Assembly (NCBI GenBank): GCA_963783195.1
Contig: CAWAMV010000004.1
Span: 62,001-126,000, forward strand
Direction of reading: 5' to 3'
Length of the DNA: 64,000 nt
Source: Croceibacterium_B sp963783195
Lineage (GTDB): Bacteria; Pseudomonadota; Alphaproteobacteria; Sphingomonadales; Sphingomonadaceae
Positions within the stretch are counted from its first letter, which is position 1, and every line of letters begins with the position of its first letter. This document shows positions 1-8,477 of the stretch, in pieces. Position numbers and translations under genes: made by a program. The notes beneath the pieces are model-generated. The model saw only the letters and a program-made list of their open reading frames with translations, was not told where the DNA came from and did not search any database.

Positions 1-567
1 TCGGGCGAGCGCAATCCGCGGATCGCAATCCGTCCGATCGACTTCGATCATTACGAACGCGACGTTGGCATCGTGATCGACATCCTCAACGATGCCTGGT
101 CCGACAACTGGGGCTTCGTGCCCTTCACCGAGCGCGAAAAGAAGTATGCCGCCAAGAAGCAGAAGCCGCTGATCAACAGGGAACTCAACATGATTGCGGA
201 GCTCGACGGCGAGCCGGTGGCCTTCATGATGGTCCTGCCCGACCTGAACGAGAAGCTCATCGGCATGGGCGGCAAGTTGTTTCCGTTCAACTGGGCGAAG
301 CTGCTGTGGTGGCTGCGCAAGCCGAAAGCGCGCACGATGCGCGTGCCGCTGATGGGTGTGGTCAAGCGCCTCCAGGCGAGCCGCATGGCGAGCCAGCTGG
401 CTTTCATGATGATCGAATACATTCGCCGCAATGCCGTGGCCGACTTCGGCGGGACCCGGGGGGAGATCGGCTGGATCCTCGAGGACAACCAGGGAATGAT
501 CGCCATCGCCGACGCGCTCGGCAGCCGGATCAACAAGGAATACGCGATCTACGAGAAGCCGCTCTAG
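1..567 (+). CDS. GNAT-like acyltransferase, C-terminal part (5' end outside window)
   Basis: The frame is open from base 1 to a TAG at 565-567, giving 188 residues without an upstream stop, so the start lies before the window. A GTG at 73 is in frame but falls inside conserved-looking sequence and is unlikely to be the start. The visible part has a basic, aromatic middle and a C-terminal block (GEIGWILEDNQGMIAIA) resembling the second half of long (about 390-residue) GNAT-fold proteins of proteobacteria, often annotated only as hypothetical. The acetyl-CoA loop is not recognisable in the visible part. The substrate is unknown and the family assignment is moderate. Confidence 0.65.
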   Translation, partial: SGERNPRIAIRPIDFDHYERDVGIVIDILNDAWSDNWGFVPFTEREKKYAAKKQKPLINRELNMIAELDGEPVAFMMVLPDLNEKLIGMGGKLFPFNWAKLLWWLRKPKARTMRVPLMGVVKRLQASRMASQLAFMMIEYIRRNAVADFGGTRGEIGWILEDNQGMIAIADALGSRINKEYAIYEKPL

Positions 568-584
568 CCGGCAACTCGCCGGCG

Positions 585-610
585 GGAACCCCGCAGCCCT
601 GCCCCTCGTT
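585..610 (+). promoter_or_regulatory. EcfG-type (general stress sigma) promoter
   Basis: GGAAC at 585-589 and CGTT at 607-610 are separated by 17 bases, matching the alphaproteobacterial EcfG consensus exactly. The -10 element ends 54 bases before the ATG of the response regulator at 665. Spacing, direction and the nearby ecfG gene all support it; no transcript evidence is available. Confidence 0.75.
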
Positions 611-664
611 TCCCCCGCACCCTGCCGGCAGTCTGTTCGCCGGGTTTGCGAGGACCGATCGGCG

Positions 665-1102
665 ATGGACGTTACCAGCGACAGCAAGAAGACTGCAAAA
701 CGCGCGACGCTCGGCCGCGTCCTGGTGGTGGAGGACGATCCCGTCCTCGCGCTGGCGATCGAGGATGCCCTGCTGCACGAAGGCGGGGCGGAAGAGGTCG
801 TGATCTGCCCCAGCACCGCGGCAACGATGGAAGAACTCGAGAAGAAGCGCCCGGACGCGATGATCATCGACGTTCACCTGTCCGACCGCGACGATGGCTG
901 GGCGATCGCAGAACTGGTCGACCTGCTCGGGTCCAAGCCGCCGCGCATAGTGTTCTCGACCGGTGCGCCGGAAGACATCCCGCCCCAGGTCGCCGAAATG
1001 GGCCCGGTTTTCGAAAAGCCCTACGACCCGAAGGAACTGGTCGCGGTGCTGGTGGGCAGCAAGAAATCCGGCCTGTTCGCGCGCCTGCGCGGCAAGGGCT
1101 GA
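665..1102 (+). CDS. Single-domain response regulator, probably part of the general stress response
   Basis: A 145-residue receiver domain stands alone, with no output domain. The acidic pocket is E23-D24-D25, the likely phosphoacceptor is D69 (IIDVHLSD) and the conserved Lys is in FEKPYD near residue 118. The beta4-beta5 region (FSTGAPEDIPP then KPY) resembles the FATGUY-type receivers that take part in PhyR phosphorylation networks of sphingomonads; that link is inference. It is preceded by a consensus EcfG promoter and sits directly upstream of phyR, with its own terminator at 1231-1265. A role as phosphate shuttle or sink between kinases and PhyR fits best. Confidence 0.85.
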   Translation: MDVTSDSKKTAKRATLGRVLVVEDDPVLALAIEDALLHEGGAEEVVICPSTAATMEELEKKRPDAMIIDVHLSDRDDGWAIAELVDLLGSKPPRIVFSTGAPEDIPPQVAEMGPVFEKPYDPKELVAVLVGSKKSGLFARLRGKG

Positions 1103-1230
1103 AGGCGAACGTCAACCCCGCTTCAAAAAAATCTGCAGGCCCCGGGAACACTATTTCAGGCCGCTCATTATCCCATTGTCACCGCCGAGACCCCCCCTCC
1201 CGTCCAAGCGGCTGGTGATACGATCCCGAA

Positions 1231-1265
1231 AGGCCTCCGCGCATAAAGGCGCGGAGGCCTTTTTT
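1231..1265 (+). terminator. Rho-independent terminator after the response regulator
   Basis: A perfect 12-bp stem (1231-1242 with 1249-1260) closes a 6-base loop and is followed by a T run (1261-1265). It separates the response regulator from phyR, so phyR needs its own promoter, which is found at 1307-1331. Confidence 0.9.
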
Positions 1266-1306
1266 CTTGTTCTTTCGGAAAAAATCCCCATCGCGTCCGT
1301 TCAGGT

Positions 1307-1331
1307 GGAACCCGAATGGGATTAAGCCGTT
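1307..1331 (+). promoter_or_regulatory. EcfG-type promoter of phyR
   Basis: GGAAC at 1307-1311 and CGTT at 1328-1331 are spaced by 16 bases. The element lies just after the strong terminator and 35 bases before the phyR ATG, implying positive feedback of EcfG on its anti-anti-sigma factor. Confidence 0.85.
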
Positions 1332-1366
1332 CATTGGCAGCCTGAGATTCTTCGGGAAGGGGTTTT

Positions 1367-2164
1367 ATGTCTATCGGTGCCGAAGTCGCCGCACATCTTC
1401 CGTTCTTGCGTCGCTATGCGCGTGCCCTCACAGGCTCGCAGTCGACTGGCGACGCGTTTGTAAAGGCCACGCTCGAGGCGGCGCTCGCCGACCAGCAGCT
1501 GGCAGATTCGCTGCGCGGCGGCCGGGTGCCGCTCTACGCAGCCTTCAATAAGCTCTGGTCGAGCGCCTATCTCGAGGTCGGGGAAGATCTCGACGCCCAG
1601 AGCCAGGGGCACGAGGCGGCCGCGCGCGACCAGCTCAAGAAGATCACTCCGCTCAACCGCCAGGCGCTGTTGCTTACTACGGTCGAGGATTTCTCGAACG
1701 CCGAAGCCGCGCAGATCATGGGCGTGGACGGGGACGACATCGGCCGCCTGGTGAACGAGGCGATCGAGGACATCGACCGCGAGAACACCACCAGCGTTCT
1801 CATCATCGAGGACGAGCCGCTTATCTCAATGCAGCTCGAGGACCTCGTCCGCGCGCTCGGTCATGAGATCTGCGGCACCGCCGCCACGCGCTCACAAGCG
1901 CAGGACGTGGTGAACGAGAAGATGCCCGGACTCGTGCTCGCCGACATCCAGTTGGCCGACGGTTCGTCAGGGCTCGACGCGGTCGACGACATCCTTTCTA
2001 TCGGCAGTGTCCCGGTGATCTTCATCACGGCTTACCCGGAGCGCCTGTTGACCGGCGACCGGCCCGAACCGACTTATCTCATCACCAAACCATTCCAGGA
2101 ATCCACTGTGCGCGCGGCGATCAGCCAGGCGCTGTTCTTCGGATCGAGCCGCCCGATCTCCTGA
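1367..2164 (+). CDS. phyR: PhyR anti-anti-sigma factor (sigma-like plus receiver domain)
   Basis: PhyR is the master switch of the alphaproteobacterial general stress response: when phosphorylated, its sigma-like domain binds NepR and frees EcfG. The 265-residue protein has the diagnostic order, an ECF-sigma-like region (about residues 5-135) followed by a C-terminal receiver (about 142-262) with E148/D149, phosphoacceptor D193, T221 and K241 (ITKPF). Length and order match PhyR. It is monocistronic between two terminators and has an EcfG promoter at 1307. The ATG at 1367 follows a GGAAGGGG-like ribosome site. Confidence 0.97.
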   Translation: MSIGAEVAAHLPFLRRYARALTGSQSTGDAFVKATLEAALADQQLADSLRGGRVPLYAAFNKLWSSAYLEVGEDLDAQSQGHEAAARDQLKKITPLNRQALLLTTVEDFSNAEAAQIMGVDGDDIGRLVNEAIEDIDRENTTSVLIIEDEPLISMQLEDLVRALGHEICGTAATRSQAQDVVNEKMPGLVLADIQLADGSSGLDAVDDILSIGSVPVIFITAYPERLLTGDRPEPTYLITKPFQESTVRAAISQALFFGSSRPIS

Positions 2165-2188
2165 TCGCGCGGGCAACGCCGAACGAGC

Positions 2189-2221
2189 AAAGGCTCCTCC
2201 CTCAACGGGCGGGGCCTTTTT
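2189..2221 (+). terminator. Terminator after phyR
   Basis: AAAGGC at 2189-2194 pairs with GCCTTT before a T run, with an imperfect GC-rich middle (one mismatch and one wobble pair). It lies 25 bases past the phyR stop, between phyR and the convergent kinase gene. Confidence 0.7.
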
Positions 2222-2271
2222 GCTGCGCCCGCGGCTGCGCCCGTCTCGGCCCGTCAGCCCCGGCTCGGCCG

Positions 2272-3978
2272 TCAGCTTGGACGGGCGCGAATGGCGAAAG
2301 TGGTCGGTTCGCGTACGGGGATCGTCAGGATGCAGACTACGCCCGAGGGCAGGTAGTCGAGCTCAACCGGGGTGCCGAGTTCGTGTGCGACGATCTTTTC
2401 GATGAGATCGGTCCCGAAGCCGCGTGGAGGATCTTCCGGAACCGGCGGTCCACCGCTCTCGCGCCATTCCAGTCGCACGCGGCTTGCGGTAATCTTGTCC
2501 CACGCGATGCGCACTTTTCCGCCCGGTACGCTGAGCGCCCCGTACTTGGCCGCGTTGGTCGCCAGTTCGTGAATCGCGAGCCCCAGCGAAAGGGCATCGT
2601 TCGGGGCCAGGTCGACCGGTCCGCCGTAGATTTCGACGCGGTTTTCCCCAGGGTGGAGATAGGGCGCCAGTTCGGCATCGACGACGGAACGCACCGGGGT
2701 CCGGCCCCAGTCGGACTGCGTCAGCAGGTCGTGAGTGGCCGAAAGCGCGCGGATCCGCCCGTCGAGCCCGTCGGCGAACTGGTCGAGCCCTTCGGCCCGG
2801 CGCCGTGTGAGCTGGATGATCGACAGGACATTGGCCAGGGTATTCTTGACGCGGTGATTGAGCTCGCGGGTGAGCGAGTTGCGGATCGAGGCCTGTTCCT
2901 CGAACCAGCGCAGAGCGGATTCGTTCTCGATCGCTTGCTGCGTCAGCATGCGGACCACAAGCATCAGGAGACTTGCGACCAGCATGCCGAAAATCAGCGT
3001 GATCATCGAAATCCCGGAAAGCGTGCCCGATTGCGGCGAAGAAAGCTCGAGCGACCAGGAGTGGTTGGCGATCACCACAGGTTCGGTGTAGCCGCTGCCG
3101 AGCGCCTCGTCCGTATTGCGATCGGCGAGGAGCGTCGAGCTTCCCGGCTCTCCGTCGTATAGGCGCACCCCGTACGTGCCGAGATCTTCCAGCTCGAGCG
3201 CCGAGGCAAGGAAATCTTCCGCGTTGAACGGGCTGAAGATGAAACCGCGCAATTCGCGCCCGGCCTCGGTCGTGCGGAACACCGGCATGTAGATGAGAAA
3301 CCCGGGCCCGCCGCCTGCGCCTTCCTGCTTCAGCACTACCTTGCCGCTCGCCGTGGGGCGGGCGGTCCGCTGTGCCTCTATCATGGCAGCCCGGCGGACG
3401 GGGTCGGAATACATGTCGAAGCCCAGCGCCAGGCGATTGCGCACGGTATCGGGCTGCAGAAGCGTCACCGGCACTGCGAAGGCCTGGTTGTTCGCGAGCG
3501 GCGGATGGAGCTCGGGCATGCCAGGTGCCTCGCGCGCGAGGCGTTCGTCGAACCCCTCAATCTGGCTAGGATAGACGACCTCGGCCCAGCCGACGCCCTC
3601 CGCCCCGCGGTAATCGGAGTCCAGGCGCAGTTCGCTCACGAAGCGGCGAAAGCGATCGGGTGGAATGTCCTCGAGCGAGGCGAGCAGCGCCGCGCCGGCG
3701 CGCAGGTACGCGCTGTTGGCGTTGGCCCGGCGCTCGAGCGCGGAGGCGATCTCGACTGCGCGGCCCGACAGCTCGGCCCGGTCGCGCTGCTCCTGCCCGC
3801 GCTCGATGGCAAAAACGCTGAGCGTGGTGATCGCGGCAACGAGAAAGAAGATGGCCAGCGGCATGCCGCGCGGATGGCGTACGAGCCAATGGCGCGACTT
3901 TCGTCGGTTGCTCTCCAGCTTCTGCAATTCCGTCCTCCGCCCGGTCACTGTGCAGTTCGGCGATTCTTGTCTGGCCAC
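2272..3978 (-). CDS. Membrane sensor histidine kinase, CHASE plus HWE/HRxxN type (PhyR-activating kinase candidate)
   Basis: The 568-residue protein has a membrane segment at about 41-58, a periplasmic CHASE-like domain (about 75-300), a second membrane segment at about 323-343 and a kinase core. The phosphorylated His is H375 in ELNHRVKN, which contains the HRxxN motif typical of kinases that act on PhyR. The ATPase region has HELATNAAKYG and the WRESGGPP segment of HWE kinases. It is convergent with phyR and divergent from nepR-ecfG, the usual place for PhyK/PhyP-type partners. Whether it acts as kinase or phosphatase cannot be read from sequence. The nearest later Met (residue 39) would shorten only the cytoplasmic tail. 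Confidence 0.9.
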   Translation of the reverse strand: MARQESPNCTVTGRRTELQKLESNRRKSRHWLVRHPRGMPLAIFFLVAAITTLSVFAIERGQEQRDRAELSGRAVEIASALERRANANSAYLRAGAALLASLEDIPPDRFRRFVSELRLDSDYRGAEGVGWAEVVYPSQIEGFDERLAREAPGMPELHPPLANNQAFAVPVTLLQPDTVRNRLALGFDMYSDPVRRAAMIEAQRTARPTASGKVVLKQEGAGGGPGFLIYMPVFRTTEAGRELRGFIFSPFNAEDFLASALELEDLGTYGVRLYDGEPGSSTLLADRNTDEALGSGYTEPVVIANHSWSLELSSPQSGTLSGISMITLIFGMLVASLLMLVVRMLTQQAIENESALRWFEEQASIRNSLTRELNHRVKNTLANVLSIIQLTRRRAEGLDQFADGLDGRIRALSATHDLLTQSDWGRTPVRSVVDAELAPYLHPGENRVEIYGGPVDLAPNDALSLGLAIHELATNAAKYGALSVPGGKVRIAWDKITASRVRLEWRESGGPPVPEDPPRGFGTDLIEKIVAHELGTPVELDYLPSGVVCILTIPVREPTTFAIRARPS

Positions 3979-4026
3979 AAAGCCATAACTCCAGTCCGCC
4001 TCTGAATCGACCGACGGTCAGCAATG

Positions 4027-4053
4027 GGAACCGAACCGCCGGCCTTTCGTTCC
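4027..4053. promoter_or_regulatory. EcfG-type promoter of nepR-ecfG, with an overlapping divergent near-match
   Basis: On the plus strand GGAAC (4027-4031), 16 bases and CGTT (4048-4051) form a consensus EcfG promoter 104 bases before nepR. On the minus strand GGAAC (4053-4049), 16 bases and GGTT (4032-4029) form a one-mismatch copy pointing at the histidine kinase. The two overlap almost completely, so EcfG could serve both directions from one site; the minus version is inference. Confidence 0.8.
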
Positions 4054-4154
4054 TTATCCACGCCCGATGGGTGTGGGACCGATGCAAGCTTGCAACAAGA
4101 AGGGTCGGCGCGAGCTTGCCATATTCGAATATAGGACGGGCAGAACTGCTTAAC

Positions 4155-4358
4155 ATGTCTGGTGATAAGAAGACCGAGCGGGCCAAGGCGCCCGCCAAGG
4201 GCACGGCGCCCGGCGAAAGCAAGGCGCCAGATAAGGGCACGCGTCAGCGCGATGCTGAATGGACCCAGGGCTTGAAAAAGCTTTACAATTCCGTCGTTGA
4301 CGAGCCGATGCCGGACTCCTTTCGCGACTTGCTCTCGAAACTGGACGACGGGGAATAG
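4155..4358 (+). CDS. nepR: NepR anti-sigma factor
   Basis: NepR holds EcfG inactive until phosphorylated PhyR titrates it away. The 67-residue protein has a charged, low-complexity head (residues 1-35, rich in Lys, Ala and Gly) and the conserved helical core LKKLYNSVVDEPMPDSF followed by DLLSKLD, the NepR signature. The ATG at 4155 was chosen because the in-frame ATG at 4071 would add 28 residues not expected in the family. Its TAG is directly followed by the ATG of ecfG, so the two are translationally coupled. Confidence 0.95.
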   Translation: MSGDKKTERAKAPAKGTAPGESKAPDKGTRQRDAEWTQGLKKLYNSVVDEPMPDSFRDLLSKLDDGE

Positions 4359-4988
4359 ATGGCCAACGGTTCAGATAGAGAGCTGCCGAAGCGCACGGCC
4401 GAAGATCGGCGCGCCTTCAAGCGCGAGCTGACAGAGGTGGTGCCGCACCTGCGCGCCTTCGCCCGCGGGTTGTGCGGCCGGCCCGACATGGCCGACGACC
4501 TGGTACAGGAAACCCTGCTCAAGGCCTGGGCCGCGCAGGAAAGATTCGAGCCCGGCACGTCCATGCGCGCATGGACCTTCGTGATCCTGCGCAACGCCTA
4601 TCTCACCGACATGCGCCGCAACCGCTTTCGCGGCGAATACGACGAGACGGTGGCGGAACGCATCCTCACTGCACCGGCCGGACAGGAAGAGCCGATCCAC
4701 CTCTCCGACATGCACCGCGCGCTGCTGACCCTCCCGCCCGAGCGGCGCGAAGCCCTGCTGCTCGTGGGCGCCGGCGGTTTTTCCTACGAGGAAGCGGCCA
4801 ACATCTGCGGATGCGCCGTCGGTACGATCAAGAGCCGCGTCGGCCGCGCCCGCGCCGCCCTGACGGCGATGATCGAGGAAGGTTCGATCCCGGAGCGTTC
4901 GCTCGAGGATCCGTCGGCCCATCGCGCCATACTCGAAGAGCTCGACGAGGTCGCCGCCGGCAACGGACAAGCGGTCGCCACCCGCTGA
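4359..4988 (+). CDS. ecfG: EcfG, ECF sigma factor of the general stress response
   Basis: The 209-residue ECF sigma factor has region 2 (DMADDLVQETLLKAW, about residues 44-60) and region 4 (LPPERREALLL then YEEAANICGCAVGTIKSRV, about 125-165). It starts at the base after the nepR stop. Together with phyR, nepR and a divergent HRxxN kinase it completes the canonical general stress locus. It recognises GGAAC-N16/17-CGTT promoters, several of which lie in this window, including the one that drives nepR-ecfG itself. Confidence 0.97.
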   Translation: MANGSDRELPKRTAEDRRAFKRELTEVVPHLRAFARGLCGRPDMADDLVQETLLKAWAAQERFEPGTSMRAWTFVILRNAYLTDMRRNRFRGEYDETVAERILTAPAGQEEPIHLSDMHRALLTLPPERREALLLVGAGGFSYEEAANICGCAVGTIKSRVGRARAALTAMIEEGSIPERSLEDPSAHRAILEELDEVAAGNGQAVATR

Positions 4989-5039
4989 GCACCGCTTGAT
5001 CGCGCGGCCTTGGCGCGGCACAAGCATCGCGAGCAAACG

Positions 5040-6200
5040 ATGACCGACGGCGAGCTGCCCGACCCGATCCCGCCAACGCCGCCGCGGCGGCGCACGCTGA
5101 CGTTCGCGGCGCAGGAACTGCGGCTCATTTCCTCGCTCGTCCTGCTGCTTGCTGCGGGGCTGTTCCTCGCCCTGCCGTTCGTGCTGTCGATCGGGGCCGT
5201 GGTCTTCCTGCCGCTCGTGACCGCCCTGATGCTGACGATCGTGCTGTCCCCGCTGGCCGACAAGCTGGCGCACTGGGGGCTGCCGAACATTCTTTCATCG
5301 CTACTCGCGCTCATCGCCTTCCTGGCAGTCCTGATCATCGCGCTCACCGCCGTGTTCCGCCCGGCGGTCGGCCTGTTCGACGACTTTCCGCACATGCTGC
5401 GCCAGATCGGCGAACACTTCGCCCACCTGAAGCGCAATTTCTTCTGGCTCTCGCAACTGAACGAACAACTGCTCGAATTCACCGGTCGCGAGCAAGAGCG
5501 CGAAGTGGTGCTGAAGAGCCCCTCGATGCTCGAACAGGTTGCTTTCGCCACGCCAACGGTCGTGCTCGAAGTCCTGCTCACGTTTCTCATGGCCTTCTTC
5601 ATGATCGAGGCCAGGGTGCGGATGCGGCGCCGCCTGCTGCTCGACCGGGCGAGCTTCGGCGCCAGCGTAAAGGCCGCCCGCGTCATCCGCGACGTGCAGG
5701 ACAGGGTCGCCGCCTACATCCTCACCGTCGGGCTGATCAATTTCGGGGTCGGGATCATCGTCACCCTCGGAACCTGGGCGATGGGCCTCGAATACCCGAT
5801 TATGTGGGGCGGCCTCGCCATGCTGCTCAATTTCCTGCCCTACATCGGCCCGTTGACGATGATCGGCCTGCTGGCGTTCTACGGCCTCGGCACGGTCGGC
5901 TCGCCCGTGCTGGGTATCCTTCCGGCCCTTGCCTATCTCGGCCTCCACGCGATCGAGTCGAACGTGGTGACGCCATCGATCCTTGGTGCGCGTTTCACGA
6001 TGAACCCGGTGATGATCCTGATCGCGCTGAGCTATTTCACGTGGATCTGGGGCGTCACCGGCGCCCTCCTCTCGGTCCCCATCCTGCTCACCGTGACAGC
6101 GCTGATCGAACATCTTGGCAAGCCGAACCTCATCGGATTCATTTTCGGCGAACCGCTTTTCGCAACCAATCCGCTGGAGCCGGACGCCGAAGAGGATTGA
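5040..6200 (+). CDS. AI-2E family transporter (PerM/YdiK-like membrane protein)
   Basis: This is a polytopic membrane protein of 386 residues, about the usual length for the AI-2E exporter/PerM family, with hydrophobic hairpins near the N-terminus (about 30-75), a soluble amphipathic middle and four further helices to the C-terminus including a PYIGP motif. The ATG at 5040 is preferred to an in-frame TTG at 5010, which adds ten basic residues. It lies 51 bases after ecfG in the same direction and may be read through from the EcfG promoter. The transported substrate is unknown. Confidence 0.85.
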   Translation: MTDGELPDPIPPTPPRRRTLTFAAQELRLISSLVLLLAAGLFLALPFVLSIGAVVFLPLVTALMLTIVLSPLADKLAHWGLPNILSSLLALIAFLAVLIIALTAVFRPAVGLFDDFPHMLRQIGEHFAHLKRNFFWLSQLNEQLLEFTGREQEREVVLKSPSMLEQVAFATPTVVLEVLLTFLMAFFMIEARVRMRRRLLLDRASFGASVKAARVIRDVQDRVAAYILTVGLINFGVGIIVTLGTWAMGLEYPIMWGGLAMLLNFLPYIGPLTMIGLLAFYGLGTVGSPVLGILPALAYLGLHAIESNVVTPSILGARFTMNPVMILIALSYFTWIWGVTGALLSVPILLTVTALIEHLGKPNLIGFIFGEPLFATNPLEPDAEED

Positions 6201-6310
6201 GCCTGCGCCCCACCCGGCCAGACCTGCGGACGGGGAGTGGCCCACATTTTTCTCAGCTACGCCAGCGGCGCCCACGCGCAGGCGGGGCCTTTCGCCGACC
6301 CTGCGGCGTG

Positions 6311-6347
6311 AAAAGGCCCGCCCCGCGCGGAGCGGAGCGGGCCCTTT
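6311..6347. terminator. Bidirectional terminator between the AI-2E transporter and sodB
   Basis: A 12-bp stem with one mismatch (6315-6326 with 6332-6343) closes a 5-base loop. It is flanked by four A residues on one side and CTTT on the other, so the minus-strand reading for sodB ends in TTTT. The two genes converge here. Confidence 0.75.
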
Positions 6348-6365
6348 CGTCCAACCCTCGAAGGG

Positions 6366-6977
6366 TCAGGCCGGATAGGTCCAGGCCGATCCGCGGGCGA
6401 GATTGTCGGCCGCGAAATCCCAGTTCAGGTGGTTGTCGATCACGGCCTTGAGGTAGGCGGGGCGCTGGTTCTGGTGATCGAGGTAGTAGGCATGCTCCCA
6501 CACGTCGATCGTCAGCAGCGGGTTGAAGCCGCTGTCGGCCAGGGTGTCGCCATCATGCGTTTCTTCCAGGCTGAGCTTGCCGCCCTTTTCGGCCAGCCAG
6601 ACCCAGCCGCTGGCGAAGTGACTCGCGCCGCGATCGGCCAGCTTGGTCTTCAGTTCGTCGAGACTGCCAAAAGCATCGTCGATCTTGCCGGCCAGGTCGC
6701 CCGAGGGGCCTGGGCTGCTCGGCGCCAGCGAGTGCCAGTAGAAGCCGTGGTTCCAGCTCTGCGCGGAGTTGTTGAACAACCCCTGGTTCGACCCGCGAGC
6801 CGCCTTGATGACTTCCTCGAGACTCTTGCCCTCGAGGTCGGTGCCCTCGATGGCGGCATTGGTCTTGTCGATATAGGCCTTGTGGTGCTTGCCGTGGTGG
6901 AAGCTCAGCGTTTCGGCGCTGATCGCGGGGGCGAGAGCTTCGCTGTCATAGGGCAGCTCGATGAGTGAAAAAGCCAT
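6366..6977 (-). CDS. sodB: Iron superoxide dismutase
   Basis: Dismutates superoxide in the cytoplasm. The 203-residue protein has the four metal ligands H27, H77, D158 and H162 (TIDVWEHAYY) and the FNNSAQSWNH segment, in which Q73 is the active-site Gln placed as in iron rather than manganese enzymes. Length matches SodB. It stands alone, converging with the AI-2E transporter and diverging from glmM. A degenerate EcfG-like element (7021-7046) lies upstream. Confidence 0.95.
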   Translation of the reverse strand: MAFSLIELPYDSEALAPAISAETLSFHHGKHHKAYIDKTNAAIEGTDLEGKSLEEVIKAARGSNQGLFNNSAQSWNHGFYWHSLAPSSPGPSGDLAGKIDDAFGSLDELKTKLADRGASHFASGWVWLAEKGGKLSLEETHDGDTLADSGFNPLLTIDVWEHAYYLDHQNQRPAYLKAVIDNHLNWDFAADNLARGSAWTYPA

Positions 6978-7020
6978 GGGGGTCCGTCCTTCCTGTTCTT
7001 ACGGGTTCGTTTGACCACCC

Positions 7021-7046
7021 AACGCACGAGGGGTGCGCGGGGTTTC
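7021..7046 (-). promoter_or_regulatory. Possible degenerate EcfG promoter upstream of sodB
   Basis: Reading the minus strand, GAAAC (7046-7042), 17 bases and CGTT (7024-7021) differ from consensus by one base in the -35 element. It ends 44 bases before the sodB ATG. One-mismatch sites occur by chance, so this is only a candidate. Confidence 0.25.
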
Positions 7047-7133
7047 GGACGGGTTTGCCATGCACCCGTGACAAGCGCGCTGCAACGCGCCAATGCTTTG
7101 CGCCCAACAACATCGCTTTCACGGGACGCACTC

Positions 7134-8477
7134 ATGGCTCGCAAGTTCTTCGGCACCGACGGCATACGCGGCCGCGCCAATGCGGGCGTGCTAACCGCGG
7201 CGACGGCGATGAAGGTCGGCCAGGCGGCCGGTCGCCACTTCCTGCGCGGCGAACACAAGCACCGGGTGGTGATCGGCAAGGACACGCGCCTGTCGGGCTA
7301 CATGATGGAAACCGCGCTGGTCGCCGGGTTCACCAGCGTGGGCATGGACGTGATCATGACCGGGCCGCTGCCTACGCCGGCGATTGCCCTGCTCACCCGC
7401 GAGATGCGCGCCGACCTCGGCGTCATGATCTCTGCCAGTCACAACGCCTTTCCCGACAACGGCATCAAGCTGTTCGGTCCCGACGGCTTCAAGCTTTCGG
7501 ATGCCGACGAGGAGGCGATCGAACTGGCGATTGAGAACGGCGATATCCCCCTCGCCCAGGGCCAGGATGTCGGCCGCGCCCGTCGGATCGACGATGCTGC
7601 CGGCCGCTACATTCACGCGGTGAAGAGCTCGCTGCCCGACGAGATCCGGCTCGACGGCCTGAAGGTCGTGCTCGATTGCGCGCACGGCGCCGCCTACCAG
7701 GTTACGCCAACGGCGGTGTGGGAACTCGGCGCGAAGGTGATCGCCATCGGCGTATCGCCCAACGGCACCAACATAAACGATGGGGTCGGCTCGACTTCGC
7801 TCGACGCCATCAAGGCCAAGGTCATCGAGGAAGGCGCCGATATCGGCCTCGCCCTCGACGGGGATGCCGACCGGCTGATCGTGGTGGACGAGAAAGGACG
7901 TACCGTCGACGGCGATCAGCTGATGGCTCTCATAGCGGGCCAGCTTGCCGACACGGGCCAGCTCCAGGGCGGCGGCGTCGTGGCCACAGTCATGAGCAAC
8001 CTCGGGCTGGAACGCCATCTCGAAAAGCGTGGGCTCAACCTGGTGCGGACCAGGGTGGGCGACCGCCACGTGCTTGAGACGATGCGCGCCAGCGGCTACA
8101 ATCTCGGCGGCGAGCAGTCGGGGCACATGATCCTGCTCGATCACGCGACCACCGGCGACGGAACGCTGGCCGCGCTGCAGGTCCTTGCCGCGCTGGTCCG
8201 CTCGGGCAAACCGGCGAGCGAGGTGCTGCACCAGTTCGATCCGGTTCCGCAACTGCTGAAGAACGTCGTCTATTCGGGCGGGGACCCGCTGGGCGAGCCG
8301 AGCGTCAAGCGGGCCATTGCCGACGGCGAGGCGGCGCTCGCCGGACGCGGGCGGCTGGTTATCCGCGCTTCCGGCACCGAGCCGAAGATCCGCGTCATGG
8401 CCGAAGGCGACGATGCATCCGAAGTCGAGCGTGTGGTCGATTCGATCTGCGACGCGGTGCGCGCCGTCGCTGGATGA
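7134..8477 (+). CDS. glmM: Phosphoglucosamine mutase
   Basis: Converts glucosamine-6-phosphate to glucosamine-1-phosphate for UDP-GlcNAc, hence peptidoglycan and lipid A. The 447-residue protein begins with the family's RKFFGTDGIRG signature, carries the phosphoserine loop at S102 (ISASHNAFPDNG), the metal loop LDGDADR and the C-terminal phosphate-binding RASGTEPKIRV. The ATG at 7134 was chosen because that signature starts right after it and a GGGA precedes it. It overlaps thiD by four bases (ATGA). Confidence 0.97.
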   Translation: MARKFFGTDGIRGRANAGVLTAATAMKVGQAAGRHFLRGEHKHRVVIGKDTRLSGYMMETALVAGFTSVGMDVIMTGPLPTPAIALLTREMRADLGVMISASHNAFPDNGIKLFGPDGFKLSDADEEAIELAIENGDIPLAQGQDVGRARRIDDAAGRYIHAVKSSLPDEIRLDGLKVVLDCAHGAAYQVTPTAVWELGAKVIAIGVSPNGTNINDGVGSTSLDAIKAKVIEEGADIGLALDGDADRLIVVDEKGRTVDGDQLMALIAGQLADTGQLQGGGVVATVMSNLGLERHLEKRGLNLVRTRVGDRHVLETMRASGYNLGGEQSGHMILLDHATTGDGTLAALQVLAALVRSGKPASEVLHQFDPVPQLLKNVVYSGGDPLGEPSVKRAIADGEAALAGRGRLVIRASGTEPKIRVMAEGDDASEVERVVDSICDAVRAVAG

